The notes under the pieces are model-generated. The model was not told the DNA's origin and did not search any database. It saw nothing but the letters and a program-made list of their open reading frames with translations. Both the position numbers and the translations under genes were made by a program. Of a stretch of DNA of 64,000 bases, positions 28,698-38,345 are shown one piece after another (positions within the stretch are counted from its first letter, which is position 1; each line of letters starts with the position of its first letter). The DNA comes from Bettongia penicillata ogilbyi (lineage: Eukaryota; Chordata; Mammalia; Diprotodontia; Potoroidae): the NCBI GenBank assembly GCA_023548195.1, contig JAJHZJ010000335.1, forward strand, positions 6,521,047 through 6,585,046, read 5' to 3'.

Positions 28698-29069
28698 ATG
28701 GCAGTTGTGTGGGTATATGGGTGTGGAAGTGGTGTGACAGACTTAGTCAGGAACACAACCCCTTGTTTCTACACTTTTCCTAATGGAATATCAGATTTGA
28801 TTTACACTGTTTCAATGTCCAGTGCCTTTTTCAGGAACATATCCCTTCTTAGAGTGAACGCCACTTGCCCTAGAGGGGGAAACCAAGAACGAAACTACAT
28901 ATGTAGATGTCTTACCAATGGAGCAGATCAGGGATATCTTCTTTGTACACAAAAGACAACAGGTTCTCCCTGTAAACACAGATGTACACCTTGCAAGAAA
29001 TGTGTAAGATCATGGATGAGTAATAAGAAACTCTGGGCAGGCTGCCCAAAGGCATCCAACCCAGGCTAG
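28698..29069 (+). CDS. Unrecognised cysteine-rich open frame (124 codons)
   Basis: The frame runs from an ATG at 28698 (an in-frame upstream ATG at 28662 lies inside the L3 repeat) to TAG at 29067-29069. The translation has 11 cysteines, a C-terminal cluster with the spacing CxxxCxxCxxC around SPCKHRCTPCKKC, and three N-glycosylation sequons (NTT, NIS, NAT), as in an ectodomain. It has no convincing signal peptide, transmembrane segment or known domain. It sits between a decayed L3 and a SINE in non-repeat DNA. It may be a fragment of an old insertion, a lone exon, a retrocopy piece or chance; frames this long do occur by chance in 64 kb. Confidence 0.15.
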   Translation: MAVVWVYGCGSGVTDLVRNTTPCFYTFPNGISDLIYTVSMSSAFFRNISLLRVNATCPRGGNQERNYICRCLTNGADQGYLLCTQKTTGSPCKHRCTPCKKCVRSWMSNKKLWAGCPKASNPG

Positions 29070-29084
29070 TGGCAAAATATCAGG

Positions 29085-29290
29085 CTGCTTGGACTTGTTG
29101 GTGAAAAACCCTTGGTTTAGAATCAGGTGGCTTGAATGTGAAGACCAGCTCTCCTACTCACTACCTGATGGGCCTTAGTTAAGTCACTCTAGGCCCAGTT
29201 TTTCAAAGTGGGAATTTGATTAGATGACCTTGAAGCCTCCTTTTGGATCTAAGTTTGGTAACTCTAAATTTATGGTTACCTCTAAACTAA
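29085..29290 (+). mobile_element. MIR-type SINE with tail, sense
   Basis: 'cttggtttagaatcaggtgg', 'agttaagtcactctaggccc', 'ttgattagatgaccttgaag' and 'cctccttttggatctaagtt'. Confidence 0.65.
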
Positions 29291-29419
29291 AGGTCTAAGG
29301 TCTGAAGGACATTAAAGCCAATTCTAAATGAGAACAAAAAGACAGGCAGGGAAGCAGTACAAAATTGATACAAATGTAAAGTGGGTCTCATGGGGTTGGG
29401 CAGTATTTCTTCAGGCTGA

Positions 29420-29520
29420 AGTTGCCATCAGAGCAAAGGAGATAATGCATGGAAAGCGCTTTGTATCTGTGAAGTGCTCTAAATATATGAGGTGTTACTA
29501 TTGCCAGGCTATCGTTAAGC
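29420..29520 (+). mobile_element. MIR 3' half, sense
   Basis: 'aggagataatgcatggaaag', 'cgctttgtatctgtgaagtg' and 'ctctaaatatatgaggtgtt' form the post-core region typical of MIR. Confidence 0.6.
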
Positions 29521-29594
29521 ATGGAGATTCAGAGTGAAAATATTTGTCTTGCATAAAATTAGATTGTGTTGGAAGATTGAGGAAGGGGGAGAAC

Positions 29595-29685
29595 ATGGCA
29601 CACTAAACAACCTGGCCTGGAATTAAGAGGTCAGGGTTTACGCCCACCCCTGACACTTATTAGACATGTTCTCTGGAAAAGATTA
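29595..29685 (+). mobile_element. SINE head fragment, sense
   Basis: 'aacaacctggcctggaatta', 'agaggtcagggtttacgccc' and 'ctgacacttattagacatgt' are a tRNA-derived head and partial core. Confidence 0.55.
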
Positions 29686-29689
29686 CCCT

Positions 29690-30025
29690 GATATGTATCC
29701 TTTTCCCTCTCCCAAAACTCATATCCAGGTTCTTTGACCTAGGGTCCTGTGACCCTCTTATCTCATACCCTTGTGCCCACCCACCCCACCTCACATATTT
29801 AGCACTGGTTATCTTGGAACTCAAAGCTTGAGAGTATGTATAGTTCAGTCCCCTACCTTATCACAGACAAATGGCCTCAAAGCAGAAGTCTCCCTGCCCC
29901 CTTTGTTGCCTTCTTTCTATTTGACTGGTGGCAAAACCAGAGCTACTTCTATCTATACAACCTCTAAAAGAGTCACTGGTTCTGGTTGGTTTTGGACTGA
30001 GGCTTAAACACAGGAGTGAAAAGGA
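29690..30025. other. Unassigned stretch
   Basis: No repeat is called with confidence. Frames on both strands (78 codons plus, 108 codons minus across 29861-30187) lack known motifs. Confidence 0.35.
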
Positions 30026-30039
30026 GTGACCTGGTATCT

Positions 30040-30180
30040 CTTGGTATCTCTGAGACCCAATGTCATCCATCTCTAAAGTGGGAACAACGACCTGACTACT
30101 ACAACAGTCACAGGACAGCTGTGAGGAAAGGACATCGAAATGACCACAGATGTAAGCTGTGGATGGGAGCTTTGAACCTA
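30040..30180 (+). mobile_element. MIR core and 3' half, sense, decayed
   Basis: 'gtcatccatctctaaagtgg' and 'cacaggacagctgtgaggaa' follow MIR order. Confidence 0.45.
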
Positions 30181-30344
30181 ATCCCAAGGCCCATCTAGAC
30201 TCTGGAGTATATTAAGTAGAACTGATGAGGAAGGGTGAGGAAAGCTGGGCTTTTTCTCCCTGTGCACCCAGGAGATAGCAGACAATCTTCAGGCTCTAGG
30301 TGACTGGTCATTTGTTTCATGAGGTTCATGAGGGTATTGAATGA

Positions 30345-30410
30345 ATGGAAAAAAAACCCCATTTATTAAGTCTTTAGTATGGCTTTATTAAATCAGAAAC
30401 TGTGCTTGGC
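30345..30410 (-). mobile_element. L2 3' end, antisense
   Basis: 'catttattaagtctttagta' and 'aatcagaaactgtgcttggc' are the reverse-complement terminus. The GA array lies where the element continues. Confidence 0.5.
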
Positions 30411-30413
30411 AGA

Positions 30414-30423
30414 GAGGAAGAGG

Positions 30424-30485
<62 letters not shown>
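30414..30485 (+). repeat. (GA)n microsatellite
   Basis: About 29 nearly perfect GA units (30426-30483) with purine-rich edges. The Arg-Glu and Ser-Leu frames over it are compositional. Confidence 0.97.
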
Positions 30486-30488
<3 letters not shown>

Positions 30489-30494
30489 GAAGGA

Positions 30495-30650
30495 GAAAGT
30501 GTGGGAACCCTCAACCAGGAGCCAGACCATGGCAGGCACAGTAACAGAAAGGAGCAAAGGATTGGGAGAGACATCAAGCATGACTTGGTCATTAGTTAGG
30601 TGTAGGACCTTGTATCAATGACTTCCCTTCTCTGGGTCACAGTGTCTTCT
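30495..30650 (+). mobile_element. SINE fragment, sense, decayed
   Basis: 'catgacttggtcattagtta', 'ggtgtaggaccttgtatcaa' and 'cttcccttctctgggtcaca' weakly follow MIR core order. Confidence 0.4.
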
Positions 30651-30654
30651 ATCA

Positions 30655-30925
30655 GAACTGGATGGAACCTTAGAGAACATTTGTTTCAACGTTCCTTAAA
30701 CCATTTTCTAAGATCCTTTCCAGTTCAAATATTCTTGGAATTTTCAGTACTTAGCCCAGTGCTGGGCACACAGCAGGAACTTAATAAATGCTTGTGAACT
30801 GAGTGATTCTAAGATCCACTCCAGCACTTCCATTCTGTGTTGTATTCAGTGGTCACCATCAACTCCAGTATTCTGTGTTCTAAAGGCCTTTCCAGCATTG
30901 ATATTCCATGAGTCTGTGAGTCAAG
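30655..30925 (+). repeat. 33-bp-type tail motifs around an L2 terminus
   Basis: 'ctaagatcctttccagttca' and, after an L2 3' end (30745-30800, 'cacacagcaggaacttaata'), three more imperfect units: 'ctccagcacttccattctgt', 'ctccagtattctgtgttcta' and 'ttccagcattgatattccat'. Confidence 0.6.
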
Positions 30926-31019
30926 GAAAGAGAGTTTCTGTTTGGGAATTTGCCCATTGATTGAAATTATCGGACTGGACATACTCACGTTCACTCCTAA
31001 CTTCAGACTACCAATTACT

Positions 31020-31320
31020 TGCTTTTCTTTTTTTAAAAGGGGTCTTGGATCATAAACATATTGATTTTACATCCAAAGGACAAGCTGGACAATCACCATG
31101 AACAGAACACTCTGCAGAGAGGGGAGACACAGCAGAGACCTTTGGTTTTGCTGAATCATCTTGGAAAATGTTAATGCTGCACTGTGAAAGGCCAAAGGGA
31201 CTTGTCTGCTTAATTCAGGTCTGAGCAATAACAGGGGCTAAGCTTTTTTGCTATCTTTATTTCTATAGGACCCTGCTGATTTAAAAAGAAAAAAGCTACC
31301 TAGGAATTTTGACAAGTTTT
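31020..31320. other. Repeat-free island, candidate conserved non-coding element
   Basis: It contains 'catattgattttacatccaa', 'ctgaatcatcttggaaaatg' and 'ttgctatctttatttctata' with no repeat signature and no frame. Regulatory role is inference. Confidence 0.3.
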
Positions 31321-31770
31321 ACTACCAAGGGCAACACCTAGAGGGGCAGGGGGAATCATATCTTAAGGAAACCAATCACCCAATATATTCTCTCTTTCAA
31401 GTGTTTAGAAAGGGGGTGATCCTTACTACTGCATAACATAAGCCCAACTTAATTGCAGGGAGTCCAGTTCCTGATGACACAGCCTTAAGGGGGAGCTGGG
31501 CATAAGACTAGGGGAGAGAACCATCTTCTTCTCCTTCTTCCTCTTCAGGTCGGTATTATCTGTAATGCTGTGGAAGGAATGAGAAGGTGGCAGGAGCAAC
31601 AGGGCAGGACCCAGGGGATGTGACAAAAGATGAGCTAATGCCATGTGGCTCCTGGACTCGGGGGTGGGAAAGAGGTGCCTTCAATGAGAGTGTCTCCCCT
31701 GCCCACCTCGCCAGTGCCCCACATGGGCCAATCAGGATTGATTTCGCTTTTATATCTGCAACTTGTTAAT
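31321..31770. other. Unassigned stretch
   Basis: Only short overlapping frames are seen (for example 72 codons minus, 31644-31426). No repeat is recognised. Confidence 0.35.
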
Positions 31771-31880
31771 GTGGAAGGCCAACTGGACTGGGTATCAGGA
31801 GATCTGGTCCAGTCCCCAACTTTGTCACACTCTGTCATTTTGAGTAAATCACAAAGAATTTGAGCATCTTGTCTGGTCTG
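31771..31880 (+). mobile_element. MIR-type SINE fragment, sense
   Basis: 'gtggaaggccaactggactg', 'tatcaggagatctggtccag' and 'tttgagtaaatcacaaagaa' are a head and partial core. Confidence 0.55.
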
Positions 31881-31889
31881 TGTGTGTGT

Positions 31890-32085
31890 GGGAATCTCTT
31901 CTACATCATTTCCAACTAACTGTCTTCCAGCCTCAGCCTAAAGACTTCACTGACGGGGAGCTCACTACCTTCCCTGGCAGCTCATTTACTTTCACACATC
32001 CCTAGTGGATATGGTACTCCTTTTTAAATCTACCTCTCTGCCACTTTCATTCACTGCTTCTAGTTCCTATCCATTCTCTATGTTT
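31890..32085 (-). mobile_element. CR1/L3 LINE 3' end, antisense
   Basis: 'gtcttccagcctcagcctaa', 'agacttcactgacggggagc', 'tcactaccttccctggcagc' and 'aatctacctctctgccactt' are the reverse complement of the 3' end seen in sense at 11935. The same order occurs at 61650-61850. Confidence 0.8.
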
Positions 32086-32087
32086 TT

Positions 32088-32222
32088 ACATAGACTCAGT
32101 TTTACTCATCTTACAAAATGGGCACAATGACAGCAGTAGTGTCATAAGGCTATTGTGGAGAAAAAGTGATGTGCATTTAGGGTGAAAATGCTCCGAAAAC
32201 AAAGAAGCACATTAATACACAG
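32088..32222 (+). mobile_element. MIR core and 3' half, sense
   Basis: 'agactcagttttactcatct', 'tacaaaatgggcacaatgac' and 'agtgtcataaggctattgtg' follow MIR. Confidence 0.65.
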
Positions 32223-32409
32223 TGGTCCCTGGCATTAGAGATGGTGCAGGACATGCCACAGAAGCTGGCCTTGAAATGGATCTCCATGAGGCTAAATTGA
32301 AGTGGGGCTGAGGAGCTCCCACCCTGCTCCTCCCCTTAGACTAGCTGGGCTGCTACTTTCCCAGGGACAGGCTCCTGTGATGGGCAGTGAGGGTATCCAT
32401 CACAGATGT

Positions 32410-32550
32410 GGAACCACAGGAGCTTAGCGTTGGAGGAGACCTTAGGTCTCACCTACTCCAATGGCCTCATTTTTCAAGGGAGGAACCTGGAGCTCAGAGA
32501 AATGACCTGACTCACCTGCCCCAGGCAGGTTCTTATTCTAGGGTCCACAT
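32410..32550 (-). mobile_element. MIR fragment, antisense
   Basis: 'ggaggagaccttaggtctca', 'ggcctcatttttcaagggag' and 'ctcagagaaatgacctgact' represent the reverse-complement core. Confidence 0.6.
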
Positions 32551-32594
32551 GGACAGATTTTTTTGGGACAGAGGCAGTCTGTAACCTTGGATGG

Positions 32595-32790
32595 GGAAAA
32601 ATCTACATTATTTTCACTTATTTTCTACATCTTGATTTTCACTAACCTCTAACTGAAACTTAGCATTTCCTTCAAATGCTTTAAAACATTATTCTGAGAT
32701 GGGGTTCATAGGCTTTGACAGGTGTCAAACCATCAAAGGGGTCTACAACACTAAAAAGGTCAAAAACTCCTGCTCTGAGACCATTAGTTA
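32595..32790. mobile_element. Short hAT-type element
   Basis: 'gattttcactaacctctaac', 'tgaaacttagcatttccttc', 'aacattattctgagatgggg' and 'aaaggtcaaaaactcctgct' match mammalian MER58/Charlie-like elements and the other copies here. Confidence 0.65.
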
Positions 32791-32904
32791 CAGGTGAAAT
32801 TAGCCACCTGTTCTGGTGGAGGGAATTTAGCTCTGAGAGTTCCCCACATTCATGAAGTCAGAGATTGGCATCCCAACCCTCTTCCCCTCTCCCTCCATAA
32901 GTGA

Positions 32905-32990
32905 GGTTAACTGGGAGCCCAGTTGACAGATGAAGGGACTGAGGTTGAGCATGGTGGGGCAGCAGGTAGGGCAAGGCAGGAATGCATACC
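32905..32990 (-). mobile_element. MIR fragment, antisense
   Basis: 'cccagttgacagatgaaggg' and 'actgaggttgagcatggtgg' form a short reverse-complement core. Confidence 0.5.
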
Positions 32991-33129
32991 CCCATGCCCA
33001 CGGGTAATGATCAGAGAAAAAGGAGCAGAGCAGGAATCCCATTTTCTCTGATGTCGTTCCTTGGCCCAGGTTTTCCAGTGGAGAAATGGTCTTGCCACAT
33101 GGCACCACGGGAACTGTGGAAACCACAGA

Positions 33130-33280
33130 GCCCCCATTATCTGAAGTGCAGGACTGATGGGAAAATATAAACTCCTGATTAGTGTTTTAATTTTAAGGAT
33201 CTTTAGAGGAGGCTAAACAGCATGGTAGGGCCAAGTGAGAAATGCGGCATTATTAAAGCTATAAATCCACTCTGGGGCGG
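33130..33280. other. Repeat-free AT-rich island, possible conserved element
   Basis: 'actcctgattagtgttttaa' and 'ggcattattaaagctataaa' have homeobox-type cores and no repeat features. The evidence is weak. Confidence 0.25.
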
Positions 33281-33414
33281 TGGAAAGGGAGAGGCCGGGA
33301 GAGGAGGTTAGGCAGGCTTTCCTTGGGAGACCCTGGGGGTGGAGAGGAGAGCGAGGAATTTGGGTGAGGGGCAGGGTTGGAGAAGCCCAAAGGAGATCAA
33401 GGATGGCCAATGGA

Positions 33415-33605
33415 CAGGCCCCTGGTCTGGGGGCTAGTACTCTTCTACTCTCCATCCCCTACTCACGGCTTCTTCGTTGAGCTGCTCTGTGATCTTAGGA
33501 AAGTCACCTCTGTTTCTTGGGTCCAGCTCCCTATCTCTAAAATGTAGCCCCATATTGTGAGAGTAAATGAGAGCATAGCCAGAAAGGTCTTTGATGACCA
33601 AGAAA
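33415..33605 (+). mobile_element. MIR SINE, sense
   Basis: 'cccctggtctgggggctagt', 'tctgtgatcttaggaaagtc' and 'ctatctctaaaatgtagccc', then a decayed 3' half. Confidence 0.6.
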
Positions 33606-33984
33606 GGTAAAGGGATGGGGGTATTGAAGCTTCATTTCAAATTCTTGAGGAATGTCTTTGTTCTGGGCCCTCAGTGAATTAGTATGGGATCCCCTCCAAG
33701 AACTGGACTACCTCTCGATAGAGCTGTTGCAAAACATCACATGCTCTCTCTCTTGTACCTCAAGCAACCTTCAGATTAGCTAATTAGATTAAGGTGATTG
33801 AGCTCAAGAGGCCAGCCTCCCTATTGTTTTCTCACTCTCTGGGCTGGCCAGTAGAATGCTGGTCCTCTTAGGATCATGGGGAACTGGAAGTGGTTATTTC
33901 TGTTCTTTCTCCAGGAATTTCAGGAACTCTTTCTCCTATCCCTAATAATGTAGATAGCTGATCCCAATGTCAGAGACACAGAAC
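33606..33984. other. Unassigned stretch
   Basis: No repeat or gene is recognised upstream of the second large minisatellite. Confidence 0.35.
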
Positions 33985-34800
33985 AAAGTTCAGAACTGGG
34001 AGGCACCTTGGAATCCAGAATATCAGAGCTGGGAGGGGCCCTAGCACACAGGATTAAGAGCTGGGAGAGACCTTAGAACACAGAATGTCAGAGCTGGAAG
34101 GGGTTTTGGAACACAGAAGGTCAGAGCTGGGAGGGACCTTAGAATACAGAAGGTCAGAGCTGGGAGGGACCTTAGAACACAGAAGGTCAGAGCTGGGAGG
34201 GACCTTAGAACACAGACGGTCAGAGCTGGAAGGGACCTTAGAACACAGAAGGTCAGAGCTGGGACCTTACAACACAGAAGGTCAGAGCTGGAAGAGACCT
34301 TAGAAAACAGATGGTCAGAGCTGAGACCTTACAACACATGGTCAGAGCTGGGACTTTAGAACACAGATGGTCAGAGCTGGGACTTTAGAACACAGAAGGT
34401 CAGAGCTGGGAGGGACCTTAGAACACAGAAGGTCAGAGCTGGGAGGGACCTTAGAACACAGAAGGTCAGAGCTGGGAGGGACCTTAGAACACAGACGGTC
34501 AGAGCTGGAAGGGACCTTAGAACACAGAAGGTCAGAGCTGGGACCTTACAACACATAAGGTCAGAGCTGGAAGAGACCTTAGAAAACAGATGGTCAGAGC
34601 TGAGACCTTACAACACATGGTCAGAGCTGGGACTTTAGAACACAGATGGTCAGAGCTGGGACTTTAGAACACAGAAGGTCAGAGCTGGGAGGGACCTTAG
34701 AACACAGAAGGTCAGAGCTGGGACCTTAGAACGCAGAAGGTCAGAGTTGGGACCTTAGAACACAGACGGTCAGAGCTGGGACCTTAGAACACAGAAGGCT
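33985..34800 (-). repeat. 33-bp minisatellite array, about 25 units, antisense, with a 279-bp duplication
   Basis: The unit read on plus is 'ggtcagagctgggagggacc' then 'ttagaacacagaa', the reverse complement of the 25.6-kb unit. Several units lack 6 bp or so. A block is duplicated at exactly 279 bp: 'cacagacggt' at 34211 and 34490, 'tagaaaacag' at 34301 and 34580, 'gactttagaa' at 34381 and 34660. In-frame stretches (34085-34303, 34367-34558) read as 11-residue repeats (SELGGTLEHRR), a consequence of the 33-bp period. Confidence 0.93.
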
Positions 34801-34890
34801 GACTTTGTACAGGGTCTCAGCACAGGCTGGCACAGTGCTCTCCACATAGTAGATACTTAACAACTATTTGTTGAGTGAATGAATAAAAAT
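34801..34890 (+). mobile_element. L2/MIR 3' end, sense
   Basis: 'ggctggcacagtgctctcca', 'catagtagatacttaacaac' and 'tatttgttgagtgaatgaat' border the minisatellite. Confidence 0.75.
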
Positions 34891-34894
34891 GGAA

Positions 34895-35020
34895 TGTGGA
34901 GCTTGAAGGGACTTCAGAAATAATTTAATTCCATCCCTTCATATTTTAGAGGGGCAGCAGTCATGGCAAGGTCACACCAGAGCCAGGACTAGAACCTAGA
35001 CCTCCCAATAAGCACTGCAG
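34895..35020 (-). mobile_element. MIR fragment, antisense
   Basis: 'gagcttgaagggacttcaga', 'gcaaggtcacaccagagcca' and 'ggactagaacctagacctcc'. Confidence 0.65.
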
Positions 35021-35475
35021 GCATCTATGCCTCCTTGCTCTGCTTGGTTTCATCTACTTCTTGGGTCACAGCAGGGTCTGGGGGTATGGCTCTTCTCCAG
35101 TCCAATGACCCACTCTCCGAGGAGCTCTTGCCCAGCTACCTCTGTCTCTCTGTTCCCATCACACACCCCTGTGAACTGTAGAGGACCATCCTCAGTGCTT
35201 CCTCCCTTCAGGGGGTTCCGGGGTTAGAGAAGTGAGAGTAAAGAAGGGAGCAGAGGGAAGGGGTGGAGGAGATTGTGAACTAGGGACCTCTTTCTTGAGG
35301 GCTACACCCACAGCAAAACACCTTCATGGAAGAAGTTGCTTGCCTTTGTGTGTATGTGAAATATGAAATAAGGCTGGGAAAGGTAGTCCAGACCATGAAC
35401 CTCACCCTACCTTGCCAGCTTTATTACACATTATTCACATTCATAACAACTACAGTCAAGTCAAATTGACCTCTC
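35021..35475. other. Unassigned stretch
   Basis: No repeat or gene is recognised. A 66-codon plus frame (35027-35227) looks random. Confidence 0.35.
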
Positions 35476-35479
35476 AATG

Positions 35480-35670
35480 CTCCTCACACATGGCCTTACA
35501 TTTCCCATCTCTGTGTCTACACTACCTGTTCCCCATGCTGCCCCACCTTTTGTCACCAAACACTTAAGGGTCTCAGAGCCCTTAAAAGCTTCAGCTCAAA
35601 CGCTTCCTTCTACACGAAACTTTTCCTGAATTCTCCAGCTGCTTATGCCTCCCCCACTCCCATAATTCTG
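35480..35670 (+). mobile_element. L2 LINE 3' UTR, sense
   Basis: 'gcttcagctcaaacgcttcc', 'ttctacacgaaacttttcct' and 'gaattctccagctgcttatg' match L2. The downstream part is displaced by a microsatellite. Confidence 0.65.
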
Positions 35671-35679
35671 GATACGAGA

Positions 35680-35860
35680 GACCATATGCATATGCACACA
35701 CACATGTGTATACACACGCATACGTATGTGCACACACATGCATGCATGTAAGTACACAGTATGGTGCATGTACATATGCATGTGCACACAGTGTATGTAT
35801 GCAGTGGTATGTGTGTGCATGTACATATATGTATATATGCATGTGTATGTATGATGTTTC
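35680..35860. repeat. Degenerate CA/TG/TACA microsatellite
   Basis: Mixed 'cacacacatg', 'tgcatgtaca' and 'gtgtatgtat' words fill this stretch. Frames over it (up to 114 codons on the minus strand) are compositional. Confidence 0.85.
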
Positions 35861-35959
35861 CCCTGTGTTTACATGGGCTCTGATGGCAGGGGACACTTCC
35901 TTTCTGGTCTGGTTCCCCAGCCTCTTACTAAGCACTGTCTGACTGACTGATTTTGACCT

Positions 35960-36180
35960 TGGATGCCAGCTGTCACATCCTCTCTTCTCTATACTGATGA
36001 CCTCCCCAGTTCCTTCAACCCTTCCTCACATGCCATTTTCACATCCCCCCTCAACACCACCCCCTGAATTGCTCCCCTGACTGTTATGTCCTCTTTGTTC
36101 CTTTCTACTCATGAAAATCCTTCCCATCTTCCAAGGCCCTCCTACACCACCATGGTGCACAGAGATCTTGTTAGGGTGAT
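35960..36180 (+). mobile_element. L2 LINE fragment, sense
   Basis: 'gtcctctttgttcctttcta', 'gaaaatccttcccatcttcc' and 'aaggccctcctacaccacca' are in L2 3' UTR order. Confidence 0.6.
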
Positions 36181-36199
36181 GTTCTATCCCACCCAAGAG

Positions 36200-36345
36200 A
36201 CTGAAGGACTGCTGATTTCAAGGGTCCTCAGAGGCCAGCTAATCCAATCTCCCATTTTACATATGTGGAACTGATGCCCAGACAGGTTAAGTAACTCACA
36301 GGGCAGTATGAACAGAGTAGGACTGGAACCCAAGCTTTTTCTTTT
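36200..36345 (-). mobile_element. MIR fragment, antisense
   Basis: 'aatctcccattttacatatg', 'cccagacaggttaagtaact' and 'gtaggactggaacccaagct'. Confidence 0.7.
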
Positions 36346-36580
36346 TCAAGTATAATCTCCTTAGGTCAGGGGCCACATCTTGGGTGTCTGCACCTCCAAC
36401 AGGGCCTTGTACCTAACAGGTTCTGTTTACACATGCTGAGACCTGGATTCGAGTCCCAGCTCTGTGTAGAACTGGCTGTGTTACTTTGGGCAGGTCATTA
36501 CCCTTCTCACCCAGTATGCTGGCTCACCTGTGCAATGAAGCCAGCAGGTTAATGGTCCTCTAAGCTCCCTTCCCTTCAGT
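36346..36580 (+). mobile_element. L2 3' end followed by a SINE, sense
   Basis: 'ataatctccttaggtcaggg' and 'gggccttgtacctaacaggt' are L2. 'gacctggattcgagtcccag', 'ggctgtgttactttgggcag' and 'ctctaagctcccttcccttc' are a MIR-type SINE with tail. Confidence 0.65.
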
Positions 36581-36639
36581 CTATGGCATGCATGTTGAAT
36601 AGTCCATTGGGGCATTTGGGTTATTTGGAATTGTATGTA

Positions 36640-37210
36640 GCAGCAAAGGTTTACAAAGAACCACTTATGAGCAGGGTATCTTTACTCAGGTGTGGGGATG
36701 GACATAAAAGACTGTCCCTGCCTTCCAGGGTTCTACATTCTATCTGAGGGTAAGGTGGTGCTGTCCAACATATGTCCAAAGGAATAAATGCAAGGTATGC
36801 AAGAAGTCATTTTGAGGAGGAGGGAGTCTTAACCAGCAGAGAGAGAAAGGCAGACAGCATCTCAGCTAGGCTTTGGAAGAAGCGAGGGGTTCTGGGGCAG
36901 CAAAGTGACTCAGTGGAGAGACTGCCTGGCCTGTCAGGAGTTAGGAAGACTTGAGTTCAGATTTGGCCTCACACATGTTAGCTGTGTGACCCTAGGCGAG
37001 TCACTTAGCCTGTTTGTCTTAATCCACTGGAGAACAAAATGGTGCATCACTCCAGTAACTTTCCCAAGAAAACGCCATGGATAGTATAGCCCATGGGGGT
37101 ACAAAGAGTTGGAACCAATTTAATAACTGAACCACAATAAGAGATTCTAAGAGGGAGGGGGTTCTTCTTAGACATGGGGGAGGGGCGGCCTGTGCAAAGA
37201 CACAGGGGAG
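36640..37210 (-). mobile_element. L2 LINE fragment, antisense, split by a SINE
   Basis: The first part, 'aagactgtccctgccttcca' to 'gctaggctttggaagaagcg' (36640-36890), and the second part, 'ggggcggcctgtgcaaagac' (37183-37202), are neighbours in an intact L2. The gap holds the RTE-tailed SINE at 36897. Confidence 0.55.
36897..37135 (+). mobile_element. RTE-tailed CORE-SINE, full length, inserted in L2
   Basis: Head 'gcagcaaagtgactcagtgg', then 'gagttcagatttggcctcac', core 'ctgtgtgaccctaggcgagt', and tail 'ggtgcatcactccagtaact', ending 'taactgaaccacaat'. It is the most diverged copy of this family in the window. Confidence 0.75.
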
Positions 37211-37404
37211 CCTTTTTGTTTCTTCTTGCAGTGGCTCGACTTTAGCCTCTAGTTTTACAGAACAAATTCTTTTATTAAGGGGATTTCTTCTGTGAAGTTT
37301 AGATTCAGTCAAAGACCCGCACTTGAAGACTTGAAAGGCCACAGGTTCCCTACCCCTGGAGTGGAAGAAGAGTGGGGTTTCAGGGTCCCACAGGCACTTT
37401 GTTT

Positions 37405-37545
37405 TAAACCTGGAAGGGGCTGTAGAGCTCCAGTCTCTGGTTTGGGGAATGAGGAAACAGTCCCCACAGAGTAAAGTTCATGGGTGACAGAAGGTGGACT
37501 TGAACCCAGAATTCACTGGCCCCCAATGCCAACCCTGCTCCCCCA
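37405..37545 (-). mobile_element. MIR fragment, antisense
   Basis: 'tttggggaatgaggaaacag', 'tccccacagagtaaagttca' and 'ggacttgaacccagaattca'. Confidence 0.65.
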
Positions 37546-38345
37546 GGGAAACTCATTTGATTTCACTTTAAAAGATGTGCTTCTCCATCTCCTCTCCCAC
37601 TGATTCGTAAGCCGCTCCTCCCTCTCCAACACCCTATGGCTGCCTCTGCTGTTGGCTGTCTGTCACAGGCTTCTAAATCATCTTCTGTGCCTATGTGATA
37701 AACAAAGAGAAACTCTGCCTTTCTGTCAGGGCCTCAAGAGAGAGGAGTTGTTCACAGCTCCCCAGGTTGGCAACTTTAGAGGCATACAGAAATCCTTCTT
37801 TCAGGGGAAGGGAGCCGAGTGTGAAAGGTGGGGCTGGTTGGGGAGCCAGATGAGTCATTAGGTTGTGAAGGGGCTTCCAGGGCCATCTGTGTGAGGACAG
37901 GAGCATGGAAGAGGCAGAGGTGAGGTAGCTCCTCACTGACTCTGCCCTTCCTGCCCCTTCCTTGCCCCAGAGAGAGCCAGAGAAGGGACACTGTATTGCT
38001 AACTCATTTGGCAAACCTCTAGCCTCAGTAGTAAATCCTTAAAGATGATGAGCCTGGATTAGCTGCCCCTACTTCTGCTCCTCTTTTCATGATTGGTAGG
38101 AACTGATCTTCTGGGTTACAGAAGAGTAAGATGGTGCCAGGCAGGGCCTTTCATGGTGGCTGTGGATTTTGCAAAATGCCCAGTTCTGTACCCCCTCACC
38201 CCCAACACCACCCACTTTAAATAATGAGCTGGATCCAGGCACAATTCCAGGGTTGTGTGATCTCAGACTGCCACGCTTGTTCATGGGAATCTTGTTCTGT
38301 ACCCCACCTCCACACCCCCAGCTTCATTCCTTTTTGAGCTGTTCA
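37546..38345. other. Unassigned single-copy stretch, about 0.8 kb
   Basis: No repeat is recognised. Opposing frames up to 107 codons (minus, 38014-37691) and 69 codons (plus) carry no known motif. It could contain conserved non-coding DNA. Confidence 0.35.

Noticed and set aside
30379..30621. Arg-Glu and Ser-Leu rich frames
   Set aside because: They are products of the GA microsatellite.
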